From the NCBI GenBank assembly GCA_965216205.1, contig OZ244139.1, forward strand, positions 62,001-126,000: a stretch of DNA of 64,000 bases. Direction: 5' to 3'. Shown here piece after piece: positions 32,901 through 41,991 of the stretch. Source of the stretch: CADEDH01 sp965216205 (GTDB lineage: Bacteria > Actinomycetota > Acidimicrobiia > Acidimicrobiales > SZUA-35). The translations under genes were made by a program, and so were the position numbers. Every line of letters begins with the position of its first letter. The first letter of the stretch is position 1. The notes beneath the pieces are model-generated. The model made no database searches. It saw only the letters and a list, made by a program, of their open reading frames with translations, and had not been told where the DNA came from.

Positions 32901-33917
32901 TCAGCGCGCCGGGTAGCCGTAGCGGAGGAGGAGTGGCCCGGTGATCGCCGTGACGACCGACCGATCGCGGCGGCTCAGCCGGTGCCGCCATGCATCGTCG
33001 AGGCGCAACGTCACCACATCGCCCCCGAACCGGAGCGGGTTGCCGGCCACGGAGTGCATCGGTGTGGTGAGCGTCGCGGTCCGCCCGTCGAGGAAGCCGA
33101 GCTCCCGGCTCGAGGGGGTGAGATCGACGAGCTCGGCGATCGCGCTGAGCGCGCGACCGGGATCGGCGACGAAGTCCTCGTAGCGGAGCCGTATCGACGG
33201 CACCCGCTGGGCGAGCGCCTCGAACCCGAGGTTGTCGGTCACCCACCGGATGGCGGTCCTCCGGGGTGGATAGATGGGCATCTGCTCGTCGGTCGCCTCC
33301 GGCCGTGCCACCTGCTTGGTCCACGAGTGCGCCACCCCCCTCGGGTCGCGCACGAGGTGCAGGAGGCGGAGGTCGATAGAGGGGTCGAGGCTGAGCAGCG
33401 CCGCGGTCGACACGTGCTTGGACGAGTCGAGGAGGACCGTCGGCGGGTCCGTCCGGTGCGACGAGCCGTGCAACACCCGCCGGAGGTACCACAGGTACCG
33501 CTGCTGCTCGGGCGACGGCGAACCGGTGCGGGCGACCCGCTCGATCGCAGGGAGCCGGCGGGTCCGGTCGATCCGCCAGCGGAGGTCGATGACGTCGTCG
33601 AGGTCGACGTTGTGCCACCCGTCGAACGCGAAGCGGCCAACGTCGACCCAGTGCGGGCAGCGGTCGAACGACTCGCCGCACCCGCACCGCTCCCGGTCCC
33701 GCACCCCCCGCTCCCACAGGTGCACGGTTTCGCCAACTGCGGTGAGGCTCGGGAGCTCGTTGAGGAGTCGTTCGATCAGGGTGGAGCCGGAGCGGCCCAG
33801 GCCACCGATGAAGAGCACCTTGATCCGTACCGATCGGGGGTCCCCGCGCCACGGCGGCCGGTGTCGCGTCCCCGGCTCGCTGACGACCACCTGTTGTGGG
33901 GTGGCGTTCACAACCAT
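32901..33917 (-). CDS. Sulfotransferase family protein
   Basis: A 338-residue PAPS-dependent sulfotransferase. The 5'-phosphosulfate loop is GGLGRSGSTLIERLL (near residue 38), and the 3'-phosphate site is HLVRDPRGVAHSW (near 190). A Cys-rich patch (ERCGCGESFDRCPHW) between them is common in actinobacterial members. Its ATG lies inside the end of the next upstream sulfotransferase gene (10-base overlap), so the pair is co-translated. Acceptor unknown; a surface glycan or glycolipid is likely. Confidence 0.9.
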   Translation of the reverse strand: MVVNATPQQVVVSEPGTRHRPPWRGDPRSVRIKVLFIGGLGRSGSTLIERLLNELPSLTAVGETVHLWERGVRDRERCGCGESFDRCPHWVDVGRFAFDGWHNVDLDDVIDLRWRIDRTRRLPAIERVARTGSPSPEQQRYLWYLRRVLHGSSHRTDPPTVLLDSSKHVSTAALLSLDPSIDLRLLHLVRDPRGVAHSWTKQVARPEATDEQMPIYPPRRTAIRWVTDNLGFEALAQRVPSIRLRYEDFVADPGRALSAIAELVDLTPSSRELGFLDGRTATLTTPMHSVAGNPLRFGGDVVTLRLDDAWRHRLSRRDRSVVTAITGPLLLRYGYPAR

Positions 33918-34885
33918 CCCGTCGGTCGGTCGAGCAGTTCCTCGGTGTCGGCGATCGCCGCTTCGAGCAGCGCCCCCAGGTGGGCGCGTTGCTCAGGACC
34001 GAGTGGATCGTTGCCGGACCGGTTCCAGCCGGTGAGCTCGGCCGGGGCGAAGCGGTCCAGATCGAGGAAGTCGAGCACCTCGCCGAACGTGCGCATCGGA
34101 TCGCGGTAGAGGTCCTCGCTGAGCACCACCAGGATCTGGTCGGACGGGAACGCCTCGAACCACCGACCCAAACCGCGGGCGTAGCGGCCCTGGTCGACGT
34201 AGGAGAAGTGCTGGTGGGCGAAGCTGACGTACGACGGATCGGTCAGCATCCGCTCCTCCTCCCCGTCCAGGCGCTCCGCCTCGGCTGCGATCGCGTCGTC
34301 GAAGTCGAGCCACTCCACCCCCTGCCGGTGCCGTTCCGCCCAGTGCCCGTGGGCCCGGTCGACCGGGTTGCGGAGCAGGGCGATGATCCTGGCGCTCGGC
34401 GCGACCTGGCGGGCCCGCACCGGGGCGTGGGGATGGTGGAGGTAGTAGGGGGTCGCCTCGCCGACGAGGAGGCGGCGCTCGGCCCGGAGCTCCCGGAGAC
34501 GATGCGAGGTCTCGGTGGGGAAGTGCGACCGGTACCACCGGTCGCCCCGCCCGTAGTTGACGTCGAAGTAGTAGGTCCCCTTCCGGGTCTCCCGGGCGGG
34601 GAACAGTGGGCGGACGTCGGGGTGCTCGAGCAGCCAACGAGCGAGCGAGGTGGTGCCGCCCCGCTTCGTGCCGATGATGAGGTAGTCGGGTCGCATCCGC
34701 AGCGGGGCGGTGAGCTCCCCGTAGGTGCGCACCCCGTCGCGGGCCCTGGCTCGAAGGCGCGGCCACCAGCCGTCGGGCGCCACGTACGGTGCGCCGTAGG
34801 GCGTCATCCGGAGGCGATCCCGCTGGGATCCGGCGCGCTGGTGTCCGTCGGGCGCGCCTGGCGCCTGTCGGTCGACGAAGGTCAC
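33908..34885 (-). CDS. Sulfotransferase family protein (heparan N-sulfotransferase-like)
   Basis: A 325-residue sulfotransferase. The PAPS 5' loop is IIGTKRGGTTSLARWL (near 70), and the 3' site is ALLRNPVDRAHGHW (near 170), which resembles the NDST/heparan sulfotransferase group. YYFDVNYGRG near 106 is also typical. It is the first gene of a two-gene leftward operon with the other sulfotransferase. An internal ATG 26 codons in is an alternative start. Substrate not readable. Confidence 0.9.
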   Translation of the reverse strand: MTFVDRQAPGAPDGHQRAGSQRDRLRMTPYGAPYVAPDGWWPRLRARARDGVRTYGELTAPLRMRPDYLIIGTKRGGTTSLARWLLEHPDVRPLFPARETRKGTYYFDVNYGRGDRWYRSHFPTETSHRLRELRAERRLLVGEATPYYLHHPHAPVRARQVAPSARIIALLRNPVDRAHGHWAERHRQGVEWLDFDDAIAAEAERLDGEEERMLTDPSYVSFAHQHFSYVDQGRYARGLGRWFEAFPSDQILVVLSEDLYRDPMRTFGEVLDFLDLDRFAPAELTGWNRSGNDPLGPEQRAHLGALLEAAIADTEELLDRPTGWL

Positions 34886-34936
34886 GCTCCCTCATCGGCC
34901 GGTCACCCCGTCAACTGAAGTCGGGAGCGGAAGGTG

Positions 34937-35758
34937 TCAGCGGGTGAGGCTCTCCACGAAGTCGACGATCAGGTCGGTGACCGGGCCCGGCTGATCGCGG
35001 TGGGCGATGTGGCCGCAGTCGGGCACGAGCACCGCACCCCGGCTGTGGGGGACCGTCCGGTCGATACCCACGATCATGGCGTCGGTGGCGTACTCGTCGC
35101 GGTCGCCCTGCACGGCGAGGACCGGGCAGGGGATCGTCGGCAGGTACTCGCCGATGTCCCACCGCTGGAAGTCGGGATCGAGCCACACGTGATTCCACGC
35201 ATCGAACGTCGACCCCGGGTCGGCGTGGTAGCGGGCGAGCCCCGCCACGATCGCATCACGGTTGGCCGCGATGGCGACGATCCCCGCCGCGCACTCGTCC
35301 TCCACGTAGATGTGGGGGGCGATCACCAGCACGCCGTCGGGGACGACGCTGCCGCTACCGGCAGCGATGAGGGCGATCGAGCCGCCGTCGCTGTGGCCCA
35401 CGAGCACGCACCGCTCCACCCCAGCCGTGGCCAGCACCCGGGGGAGGAGGTGCAGTCCCTCCACGTGCATGAACCGCACGCCGAACCCACCGGGGGCCGG
35501 GGTCGACGTGCCGTAGCCGAAGCGGTTGAACGCGAGCACCGGGTGCCCGGTCCGGTCGTGGACGTCGCCGGGAACGGACCGCCATTGGGCCACCGAGCCG
35601 AGTCCCTCGTGGAGGAGGACCACCACCGGTTCGTCCGCGGTCGGCTCGCCCCACCACGAGTGCTCGATCGAGAGGCGACGGGGCGCGACACCGCCGGTGT
35701 CGAGTTCGACGTCGGCGACGTCGAGTTCGTAGTGGCCCGTGCGGGAAGGGTTGCGCAA
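34937..35758 (-). CDS. Alpha/beta hydrolase
   Basis: An alpha/beta-hydrolase of about 273 residues. The oxyanion region is LLHEGLGS, the nucleophile elbow GHSDGG, the acid GDRDEYAT and the catalytic His CGHIAHRD. Esterase, lipase or carboxylester roles are possible. The start is uncertain: the frame is open to an ATG at 35860, but that runs antisense into the Nudix gene, so the TTG at 35758 is preferred, without a clear ribosome binding site. It stands alone. Confidence 0.82.
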   Translation of the reverse strand: MRNPSRTGHYELDVADVELDTGGVAPRRLSIEHSWWGEPTADEPVVVLLHEGLGSVAQWRSVPGDVHDRTGHPVLAFNRFGYGTSTPAPGGFGVRFMHVEGLHLLPRVLATAGVERCVLVGHSDGGSIALIAAGSGSVVPDGVLVIAPHIYVEDECAAGIVAIAANRDAIVAGLARYHADPGSTFDAWNHVWLDPDFQRWDIGEYLPTIPCPVLAVQGDRDEYATDAMIVGIDRTVPHSRGAVLVPDCGHIAHRDQPGPVTDLIVDFVESLTR

Positions 35759-35834
35759 CGAGGTTGGAACGTAGCGGCTCCGACGTGGGGTATCGAGTCG
35801 GCTCGATGTCGGCGGGCAAGTACCGTCGCTTGCC

Positions 35835-36362
35835 GTGAGCTTCACCCCCAAGGTCGGCACGCTCGGCTACGTCTTCGATCGCTCCGCCCGGCGGGTCCTG
35901 ATGATCCGACGCGACGCCCGACCCGACGACGACCACTTCGGCAAGATGAACGGGCTCGGCGGCAAGCTCGAAGCCGATGAGAGCGTGGTGGCGGGCCTCC
36001 GGCGGGAACTGGCTGAGGAGGCCAACATCGAGCTGACCGACGTCCGGCTTCGGGGCACGCTGACCTGGTCGAACTTCGGCCCGAACGAGGAGCAGTGGCT
36101 CGGGTTCGTCTTCCTCGTGGAGGGGTGGACCGGCGAGATCCCCGCCGCGAACGACGAGGGCTCGCTCGAGTGGGTCGCCCTCGAACGGGTGCTCACCGCC
36201 TGCGACGACGACCCCGACGTGCGGGCCAGCGCGGAGCTCCCCATGTGGGCCGGCGACCGCCACTTCCTCCCGCTCGTGTTCGACGACGACCCCCGCGTGT
36301 TCCACGGCACCATGCCCTATGATCGCGATCGACCGCTGGCCTGGAGCTACGAACGTCTGTGA
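35835..36362 (+). CDS. Nudix hydrolase (MutT/8-oxo-dGTP diphosphatase-like)
   Basis: A 175-residue Nudix protein. The box is complete: GGKLEADESVVAGLRRELAEEANI, that is G-x5-E-x7-R-E-x2-E-E-x-G/N with Asn in place of the last Gly. The MNGLGGK lead-in and the WLGFVFLVEGWTG strand match MTH1-like 8-oxo-dGTP diphosphatases. It cleans oxidised nucleotides. Start is GTG at 35835. Confidence 0.9.
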   Translation: MSFTPKVGTLGYVFDRSARRVLMIRRDARPDDDHFGKMNGLGGKLEADESVVAGLRRELAEEANIELTDVRLRGTLTWSNFGPNEEQWLGFVFLVEGWTGEIPAANDEGSLEWVALERVLTACDDDPDVRASAELPMWAGDRHFLPLVFDDDPRVFHGTMPYDRDRPLAWSYERL

Positions 36363-36414
36363 GCGCCGGTCCCAGCGAAAGCACGTGAACTCTCCCTCGG
36401 GCTCTGGGTTTGCT

Positions 36415-37095
36415 ATGTTGCAACCAGTGGTGTTCTTGTGCGGTCGGCCCGGATGTGGACGTGAATCCTCAGCGACGCTGCAGATCGACGCGCCATCGTC
36501 CACGATCTCACTCGTCGACCCCAGGGTGAGTCGCGACGGGGTGCCGCTCTGCCCCCATCATGCCGACTCCACCACGCCGCCGTTGGGGTGGTCGATGAAC
36601 GACCTCCGCAGCAGAAACCGCACCCTCGCCCCGGTGCGGACGCTCGGTCCCCGAACCGGCGAGATCGTGTCGGCCCCGCCCGGGGGGAACGGGGGCACGA
36701 AGCGGAAGGGCAAGAAACCGAACCCGTTGTTCCAGGGCTCCCGGCCCAGCCCCGACGTTGTCGAGGCCGAGTCAGCGCTCGCCGAGGACGGGCCGCTGAC
36801 GTTCCAGGTCTCACGGGAGCTGCGGTCGATGGCGGTCACCGCGCTGCCCGAACGTGACGACGAGGTTTCGACCGACGATCGACCTGCACCGGGGACCGAT
36901 GCCCCGGCGAGCCGTGGCGACGGCGAGTCGAGCGGTCCGGCTTCTCGACCGAGTCGGCGTCGAGAGGTGGTCGACGAGGACGATGTCGAAGACGACAAGT
37001 TCCCGTGGCATCACCACTTCGAGGACGACGAGCCCCAGGAGCTCCAGGCGAAGAGCCCGCTGCTGTCGCGGGCGTTCCGGTCCTCGGTGGGCTGA
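36415..37095 (+). CDS. DUF3499 family protein
   Basis: A 226-residue protein. The N-terminal 60 residues match the actinobacterial DUF3499 family: FLCGRPGCGRESSATLQ, a beta hairpin, then LCPHHADSTTPPLGW, a likely zinc site made of CxxxxC and CxxH. The remaining 165 residues are basic, then acidic and low-complexity (DEDDVEDDKFPWHHHFEDDE), probably disordered. The family is close to universal in actinobacteria but has no known function. A start at 36319 in the same frame lacks similarity. Confidence 0.82.
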   Translation: MLQPVVFLCGRPGCGRESSATLQIDAPSSTISLVDPRVSRDGVPLCPHHADSTTPPLGWSMNDLRSRNRTLAPVRTLGPRTGEIVSAPPGGNGGTKRKGKKPNPLFQGSRPSPDVVEAESALAEDGPLTFQVSRELRSMAVTALPERDDEVSTDDRPAPGTDAPASRGDGESSGPASRPSRRREVVDEDDVEDDKFPWHHHFEDDEPQELQAKSPLLSRAFRSSVG

Positions 37096-37152
37096 CCCGC
37101 ACCAGGTGCGGGCCAGCCACCGATCGTCTGCAGCCCTCGACAGCGCCGGCGA

Positions 37153-38826
37153 TCAGACCGTCGTGGTGGTCTCCGCTGGAGATTCCTCCGCCGGTGATCC
37201 TCCGCTGGGCGGTCCGCCAGCCTCGTCGGCGGCCGGAGGCCCGGGCGGGGGCGGCGACTCGCCCGCCGTTCCACCGCCGGGTCCGCCGCCCGGTCCACCG
37301 GGGCCCGCTGGGCCGGCACCGGGGCCGGGAGGTGCCGGCTGCGTCCACGGCGGGTTGGCCGCCGGGGGCCGGCGACGGCGGAGCCACCGGACACCCTGCC
37401 ACGCCGCCCACAGGAACGGCACCAGCACCAGCAGCGGCAGGAGGAACCCGATAACGACCTTGGTGGCGACCCAGATCGCCTTCAGGACATCCACGGCGGA
37501 GGAGAACCCGTCGGTGAAGCCGGGATCGGTGTCGGGCACGAATGTCGGCACGCTGTACTCCACCAGCTCATCGATGGTCGGGCCGGCCTGCCCACCGGTC
37601 GACTCGTCGATCGGCGTCGCCACGACCCTGGTCCGGAGCTGAATGCTCCGCTCGGGGGTCACCTCGTGGGCCACGATGGCCGACTGGCCGGGAGCGAGCT
37701 CCTCGGTCGAACCGAACACCTCGATCAACTGGGTCTCGCTGTCGATCTCGAGCACGGTGTCAGACAGGGTGATGTCGGTCAGGGGCTGGTCGCCCTGGTT
37801 GATGATCTCGAAGCAGATCGTGACCGGGGTGCCCTGGGCCACCCGGGAGCCACCGGTTCCGGGACACGACTCGCCGCCGTTGTGCTCCTCGTAGCTGGAG
37901 ATGCCGACACCGATCAGGTTCTCGACCCGGTCCTGGGTGAGCAGCAGCGTGATCGTGGCCAGATCCACCCGGTCCTCCAGGGTGCGGAGCTGACCCCGCA
38001 TCACCTCGAGCTCCGACTCCCGGTCGAGCAGGAGGCGCTCGATCTCGGCGTAGTCCTCCAGCGTGGCCGCCCCCTCGAGCGCGGCCCGGAGGCGGGCGAC
38101 GCCGAGATCGGCCACCTCGATCCGGCTCTCGAGATCGACGATGCGCTCGGTGACGTCGTCGGTGCTGACGCTCTGGTTGCGCAGCTCGCCGACCGTGCCG
38201 AGCGCCTCCAGGGTCGCGTTGAAATCGTCGGGGAGGACCTTGAACACGAGCTCGGAGCTGGGCTCGGTCCCGCCGACCGTGTTCTGACCGAACACGAACC
38301 CGCCCAGGCCCTCCACGATCTCGGTGGCCTCAGCGCTGGCTGCGGCCACGTCGTCGACCTCCACGTGCACGTTGGCGGTGAAGATCAGCTTGCGCCCGAG
38401 ATCGGCCGCCGTCGGGGTGACGGTGGCGCCGCCCGCCCCGAGTTGGTCGGCTGTGTCGGCGTCGTCGGTCTCGTCGGTGTCGGTGCCCTGGGCGGCGGGG
38501 TCGCCACCGGCGTCACCGTCGCCCTCCACCGGCGCGTCGTCAGCCGTCGACTCGCCATCGGACGGTTCGACGGTCGGCGCCCTCGACCCTGCTGGCTCAG
38601 CGCCGCCAGACCCGCCACCACCGGCGTCTTCCTCCGCCTGAGCTGCCTCGACCTCCTCGAAGTCGGCGCTGCTCGTCTGCGGCGCGAACTCAGCGTCATC
38701 GCCGGACACGTCGGTGGCAGCATCGTCATCGCTGGAGCCGCAGGCCGCAGCCAGCAGTGCGACCACGGCGGCGATCGCCAGGAGTCGGATCAGCCGGCGT
38801 CGGCGTCCTCGTCGGTTCGTTCCCAT
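37153..38826 (-). CDS. DUF4349 domain lipoprotein
   Basis: A 557-residue lipoprotein with a basic start, hydrophobic core and lipobox ALLAAACGSS (Cys at about 29). A long acidic low-complexity linker (30-140) precedes the DUF4349 domain (about 145-310), which has two strands and a coiled coil of the DLESRIEVADLGVARLRAALE type. A C-terminal membrane helix (about 462-485) and a Pro/Gly-rich cytoplasmic tail end it. Such proteins are surface-exposed; role unknown. The start lies just downstream of the 31-bp repeat array. Confidence 0.85.
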   Translation of the reverse strand: MGTNRRGRRRRLIRLLAIAAVVALLAAACGSSDDDAATDVSGDDAEFAPQTSSADFEEVEAAQAEEDAGGGGSGGAEPAGSRAPTVEPSDGESTADDAPVEGDGDAGGDPAAQGTDTDETDDADTADQLGAGGATVTPTAADLGRKLIFTANVHVEVDDVAAASAEATEIVEGLGGFVFGQNTVGGTEPSSELVFKVLPDDFNATLEALGTVGELRNQSVSTDDVTERIVDLESRIEVADLGVARLRAALEGAATLEDYAEIERLLLDRESELEVMRGQLRTLEDRVDLATITLLLTQDRVENLIGVGISSYEEHNGGESCPGTGGSRVAQGTPVTICFEIINQGDQPLTDITLSDTVLEIDSETQLIEVFGSTEELAPGQSAIVAHEVTPERSIQLRTRVVATPIDESTGGQAGPTIDELVEYSVPTFVPDTDPGFTDGFSSAVDVLKAIWVATKVVIGFLLPLLVLVPFLWAAWQGVRWLRRRRPPAANPPWTQPAPPGPGAGPAGPGGPGGGPGGGTAGESPPPPGPPAADEAGGPPSGGSPAEESPAETTTTV

Positions 38827-38964
38827 GATGTTCTTCCCCCCTCGGAGCGTGGAGCGGCCCCTCCGGCCGATCGACCACTACGACGCTTGACCGACGCGTC
38901 CGGTTCCGTCGCAGCCGCTGCGTCATCCAACCGCAACACACAGCACCGCTCCTGTCGGCAGCAC

Positions 38965-39105
38965 GTTCTGGCGGATGAGGCGCCCGCTCCACACCGTTCT
39001 GGCGGACGTGACACCCACCCCACCCCGTTCTGGCGGACGGGGCGCCCGGAGGCGGTAGCCAGGTCCGCCAGAACACGGAGACCTGGGCGCCGCGTCCGCC
39101 AGAAG
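38965..39105. repeat. 31-bp-phased array of direct and inverted GTTCTGGCGGA cores
   Basis: This 305-bp gap has no gene. GTTCTGGCGGA starts at 38965, 38996 and 39027 (period 31), and the inverted core TCCGCCAGAA starts at 39064 and 39095 (again 31). The spacers are C-rich and differ, with GGCGCCC recurring. The two arms can form a large cruciform or hairpin. It lies after gcvP and before the DUF4349 gene, both leftward. Confidence 0.88.
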
Positions 39106-39131
39106 CGAACAACGCGGTGTGCGAGGGCGGG

Positions 39132-41990
39132 TCACTCGTAGGCGTCGAGTGGGGGGCAGGAGCAGGAGAGGTTGCGGTCGCCGAAGGCGTTGTCGATGCG
39201 GGCGACGGGCGGGAAGTACTTGTCGGCCGGGTCGACCGAGGGGCCGACGGCGGCCGCCTGCCGCCGGGTATAGGGCCGGTCCCACTCGTCGGCCAGGACC
39301 GCCGCTGCGGTGTGGGGGGCGTTGCGGAGCACGCTGTCGTCCACCGCCACCTCGCCCCGGGCGATCTCCTCGATCTCGGCTCGGATTGCGATCATGGCAT
39401 CGCAGAACCGGTCGAGCTCGGCCAGGCTCTCCGACTCGGTCGGCTCGATCATCAAGGTCCCCGCCACCGGGAACGACATCGTCGGGGCGTGGAAGCCGTA
39501 GTCGGCCAGCCGCTTCGCCACGTCGTCGTTCGACACGCCGGTGGCGGCGTCGATCGCCCGCAGGTCGATGATGCACTCGTGGGCCACCAAGCCACCGGGA
39601 CCGGTGTAGAGCACGGGGTAGTGCTCGTTGAGCCGGGACGCGAGGTAGTTGGCCGACAGCACCGCCACCTCGGTGGCCCGACGCAGCCCCTCCGGGCCCA
39701 TCATCTGCACGTACATCCACGAGATCGGCAGGATCCCGGCCGAGCCCCATGGCGCCGCCGACACCGCCGGCCCGCCGGCGGGGATGCCGTCGTGGGTGAT
39801 GTCGACCACGGCGTGCCCCGGCAGGTACGGGGCGAGGTGCTCGGCCACCCCCACCGGTCCCACCCCCGGCCCGCCCCCGCCGTGGGGGATGCAGAAGGTC
39901 TTGTGCAGGTTCAGGTGGCTCACGTCGGACCCGAAGCGGCCCGGCCGGGCGATCCCGACCAGGGCATTGAGGTTCGCACCGTCGGTGTAGACCTGACCGC
40001 CGGCGTCGTGGACGAGGGCGCACACGTCGGTCACCGTCGTCTCATAGACCCCGTGGGTCGACGGGTAGGTCATCATCAGCGCCGCCACCGACGGGCCGTG
40101 CTCGTCGAGCTTGGCCCGGAGATCGTCGAGGTCGATGTTGCCGTCGTCGTCGCAGGCCACCACGACCACCCGCATGCCGGCCAGCACCGCCGAGGCGGCG
40201 TTGGTGCCATGGGCCGACGACGGGATCAGGCACACGTCGCGGTGACCCTCGCCCCGATCGGCCTGCCACCGCTGGATCGCCAGCAGTCCGGCGTACTCGC
40301 CCTGACTCCCGGCGTTGGGTTGCAGCGACACCCGGTGGTAGCCGGTGATCTCGGCCAGCACCGCCTCCAGCTCGTCGATCAACTGCCGGTAGCCGGCCGT
40401 CTGCTCGGCTGGGGCGAACGGGTGGACGCAGGCCAGCTCGGGCCAGGAGATCGGCTCCATCTCGGCCGCCGCGTTCAGCTTCATGGTGCAGCTCCCGAGC
40501 GGGATCATCGTGCGATCGAGGCTCAGGTCGCGGTCGGCGAGGCGCCGCAGCCAGCGGAGCATCTCGTGCTCGGTCCGGTGCTGGTGGAAGTTCGGGTGGT
40601 CGAGGAACGACGAGCTCCGCCGGAGCTCGGCAGGAATGCCGGCCAGTTCCGTTGACGCGTCAGCGATTTCGTCGCTCGCCCCGCCGTCGCTCGACGGGTC
40701 GAACGCGGCGAGCACCGCCGCCACGATCGCCGGCGTGGTCGTCTCGTCGAGGCTGATCCCCACCCGGTCTCCATCGAGCATGCGCAGATTGACCCGCCGG
40801 TCGGCCGCCGCGGCCACGATCGCTGCCGCCCGGCCCGGGGCGTCGACGGTGATCGTGTCGAAGAACGTGTCGTTGGCCGCGAACCCCCGTTCGGCCAGGG
40901 CCGTGGCCAGTCGGCCGGTGAGGTCGGCGACCCGGCGGGCGATCGCCGTCAGCCCCTCGGGGCCGTGCCAGGCGCCGTACGCGGCCGCCACGTTGGCCAG
41001 CAGGGCCTGGGCCGTGCAGATGTTCGACGTGGCCTTCTCCCGGCGGATGTGCTGCTCCCGGGTCTGAAGGGCCAACCGGAACGCCTGGTTGCCGTCGGCG
41101 TCGACCGATACGCCGACGAGCCGTCCCGGCAGGGACCGGGCATACGACTGGCGCGTCGCCATGAACCCCGCATGGGGGCCGCCGAACCCGAGCGGGACCC
41201 CGAACCGCTGGGCCGAACCGACCACCACGTCGGCCCCCGCCTCGCCGGGTGGGGTGAGCAGGCAGCAGGCGAGGAGGTCGGTGGTCACCGCCACCAGCGC
41301 GTCGGCACCGTGGCAAGCCGCCACGATCGGGCCGAGGTCGCGGAGCTCGCCGGTGGTGGTGGGGCTGGCGAGCAGGGCCCCGAAGATCTCATCGGGCCGG
41401 AGATCGGCCGCAGGATCGCCCACGGTGAGCTCGATCCCCAGCGGGGTGGCCCTGGTGCGGACCACGTCGATGGTCTGCGGATGGCAGCCGGCGTCGACGA
41501 AGAAACCCGACCGCCCGGTCTTCGAGAGCCGGCGCAGCATCGTCATCGCCTCCGCCGCGGCGGTGGCCTCGTCGAGCATCGACGCGTTCGCCATCTCGCA
41601 GCCCGTGAGGTCGGCCACCATCGTCTGGAAGGTGAGCAGCATCTCCAGCCGGCCCTGGCTGATCTCCGGCTGGTACGGGGTGTAGGCGGTGTACCAGGCG
41701 GGGTTCTCCAGCATGTTGCGGCGGAGCACGGCCGGGGTGATGCAGTCGTTCCACCCCATCCCCAGCAGCGACGTGAACACCTCGTTGCGGTCGGCGATCT
41801 CCCGCAGCGCAGCGAGGGCCTCTGCCTCGGTCAGCGGCCCGGGCACGTCGAGCGGGCGGTCGAGTTGGATCGAGCGGGGAACGGCCTGGGCGAGCAGGTC
41901 GCCCGCGGTCGCATAGCCGAGATCGGCGAGCATCTTGCCCTCGTCGGTGGGGCGGAGGCCGATGTGGCGGTCGGCGAACGAGTCGGTCAT
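39132..41990 (-). CDS. gcvP: Glycine dehydrogenase (decarboxylating), P protein
   Basis: A 952-residue single-chain P protein, the normal length of the fused form. It starts FADRHIGLRPTDEGKMLADLGY as usual. The PLP lysine is in SHLNLHKTFCIPHGGGG and the glycine-rich loop follows. It decarboxylates glycine and passes the aminomethyl group to lipoyl-H protein. It starts one base after the gcvT stop and shares the glycine riboswitch. No gcvH is in the window. Confidence 0.97.
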   Translation of the reverse strand: MTDSFADRHIGLRPTDEGKMLADLGYATAGDLLAQAVPRSIQLDRPLDVPGPLTEAEALAALREIADRNEVFTSLLGMGWNDCITPAVLRRNMLENPAWYTAYTPYQPEISQGRLEMLLTFQTMVADLTGCEMANASMLDEATAAAEAMTMLRRLSKTGRSGFFVDAGCHPQTIDVVRTRATPLGIELTVGDPAADLRPDEIFGALLASPTTTGELRDLGPIVAACHGADALVAVTTDLLACCLLTPPGEAGADVVVGSAQRFGVPLGFGGPHAGFMATRQSYARSLPGRLVGVSVDADGNQAFRLALQTREQHIRREKATSNICTAQALLANVAAAYGAWHGPEGLTAIARRVADLTGRLATALAERGFAANDTFFDTITVDAPGRAAAIVAAAADRRVNLRMLDGDRVGISLDETTTPAIVAAVLAAFDPSSDGGASDEIADASTELAGIPAELRRSSSFLDHPNFHQHRTEHEMLRWLRRLADRDLSLDRTMIPLGSCTMKLNAAAEMEPISWPELACVHPFAPAEQTAGYRQLIDELEAVLAEITGYHRVSLQPNAGSQGEYAGLLAIQRWQADRGEGHRDVCLIPSSAHGTNAASAVLAGMRVVVVACDDDGNIDLDDLRAKLDEHGPSVAALMMTYPSTHGVYETTVTDVCALVHDAGGQVYTDGANLNALVGIARPGRFGSDVSHLNLHKTFCIPHGGGGPGVGPVGVAEHLAPYLPGHAVVDITHDGIPAGGPAVSAAPWGSAGILPISWMYVQMMGPEGLRRATEVAVLSANYLASRLNEHYPVLYTGPGGLVAHECIIDLRAIDAATGVSNDDVAKRLADYGFHAPTMSFPVAGTLMIEPTESESLAELDRFCDAMIAIRAEIEEIARGEVAVDDSVLRNAPHTAAAVLADEWDRPYTRRQAAAVGPSVDPADKYFPPVARIDNAFGDRNLSCSCPPLDAYE

Positions 41991-41991
41991 C

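Noticed and set aside
39117..40655. Long + strand open frame opposite gcvP
   Set aside because: Antisense shadow of a conserved gene caused by GC-rich third positions; His/Arg/Gly-rich without family features.
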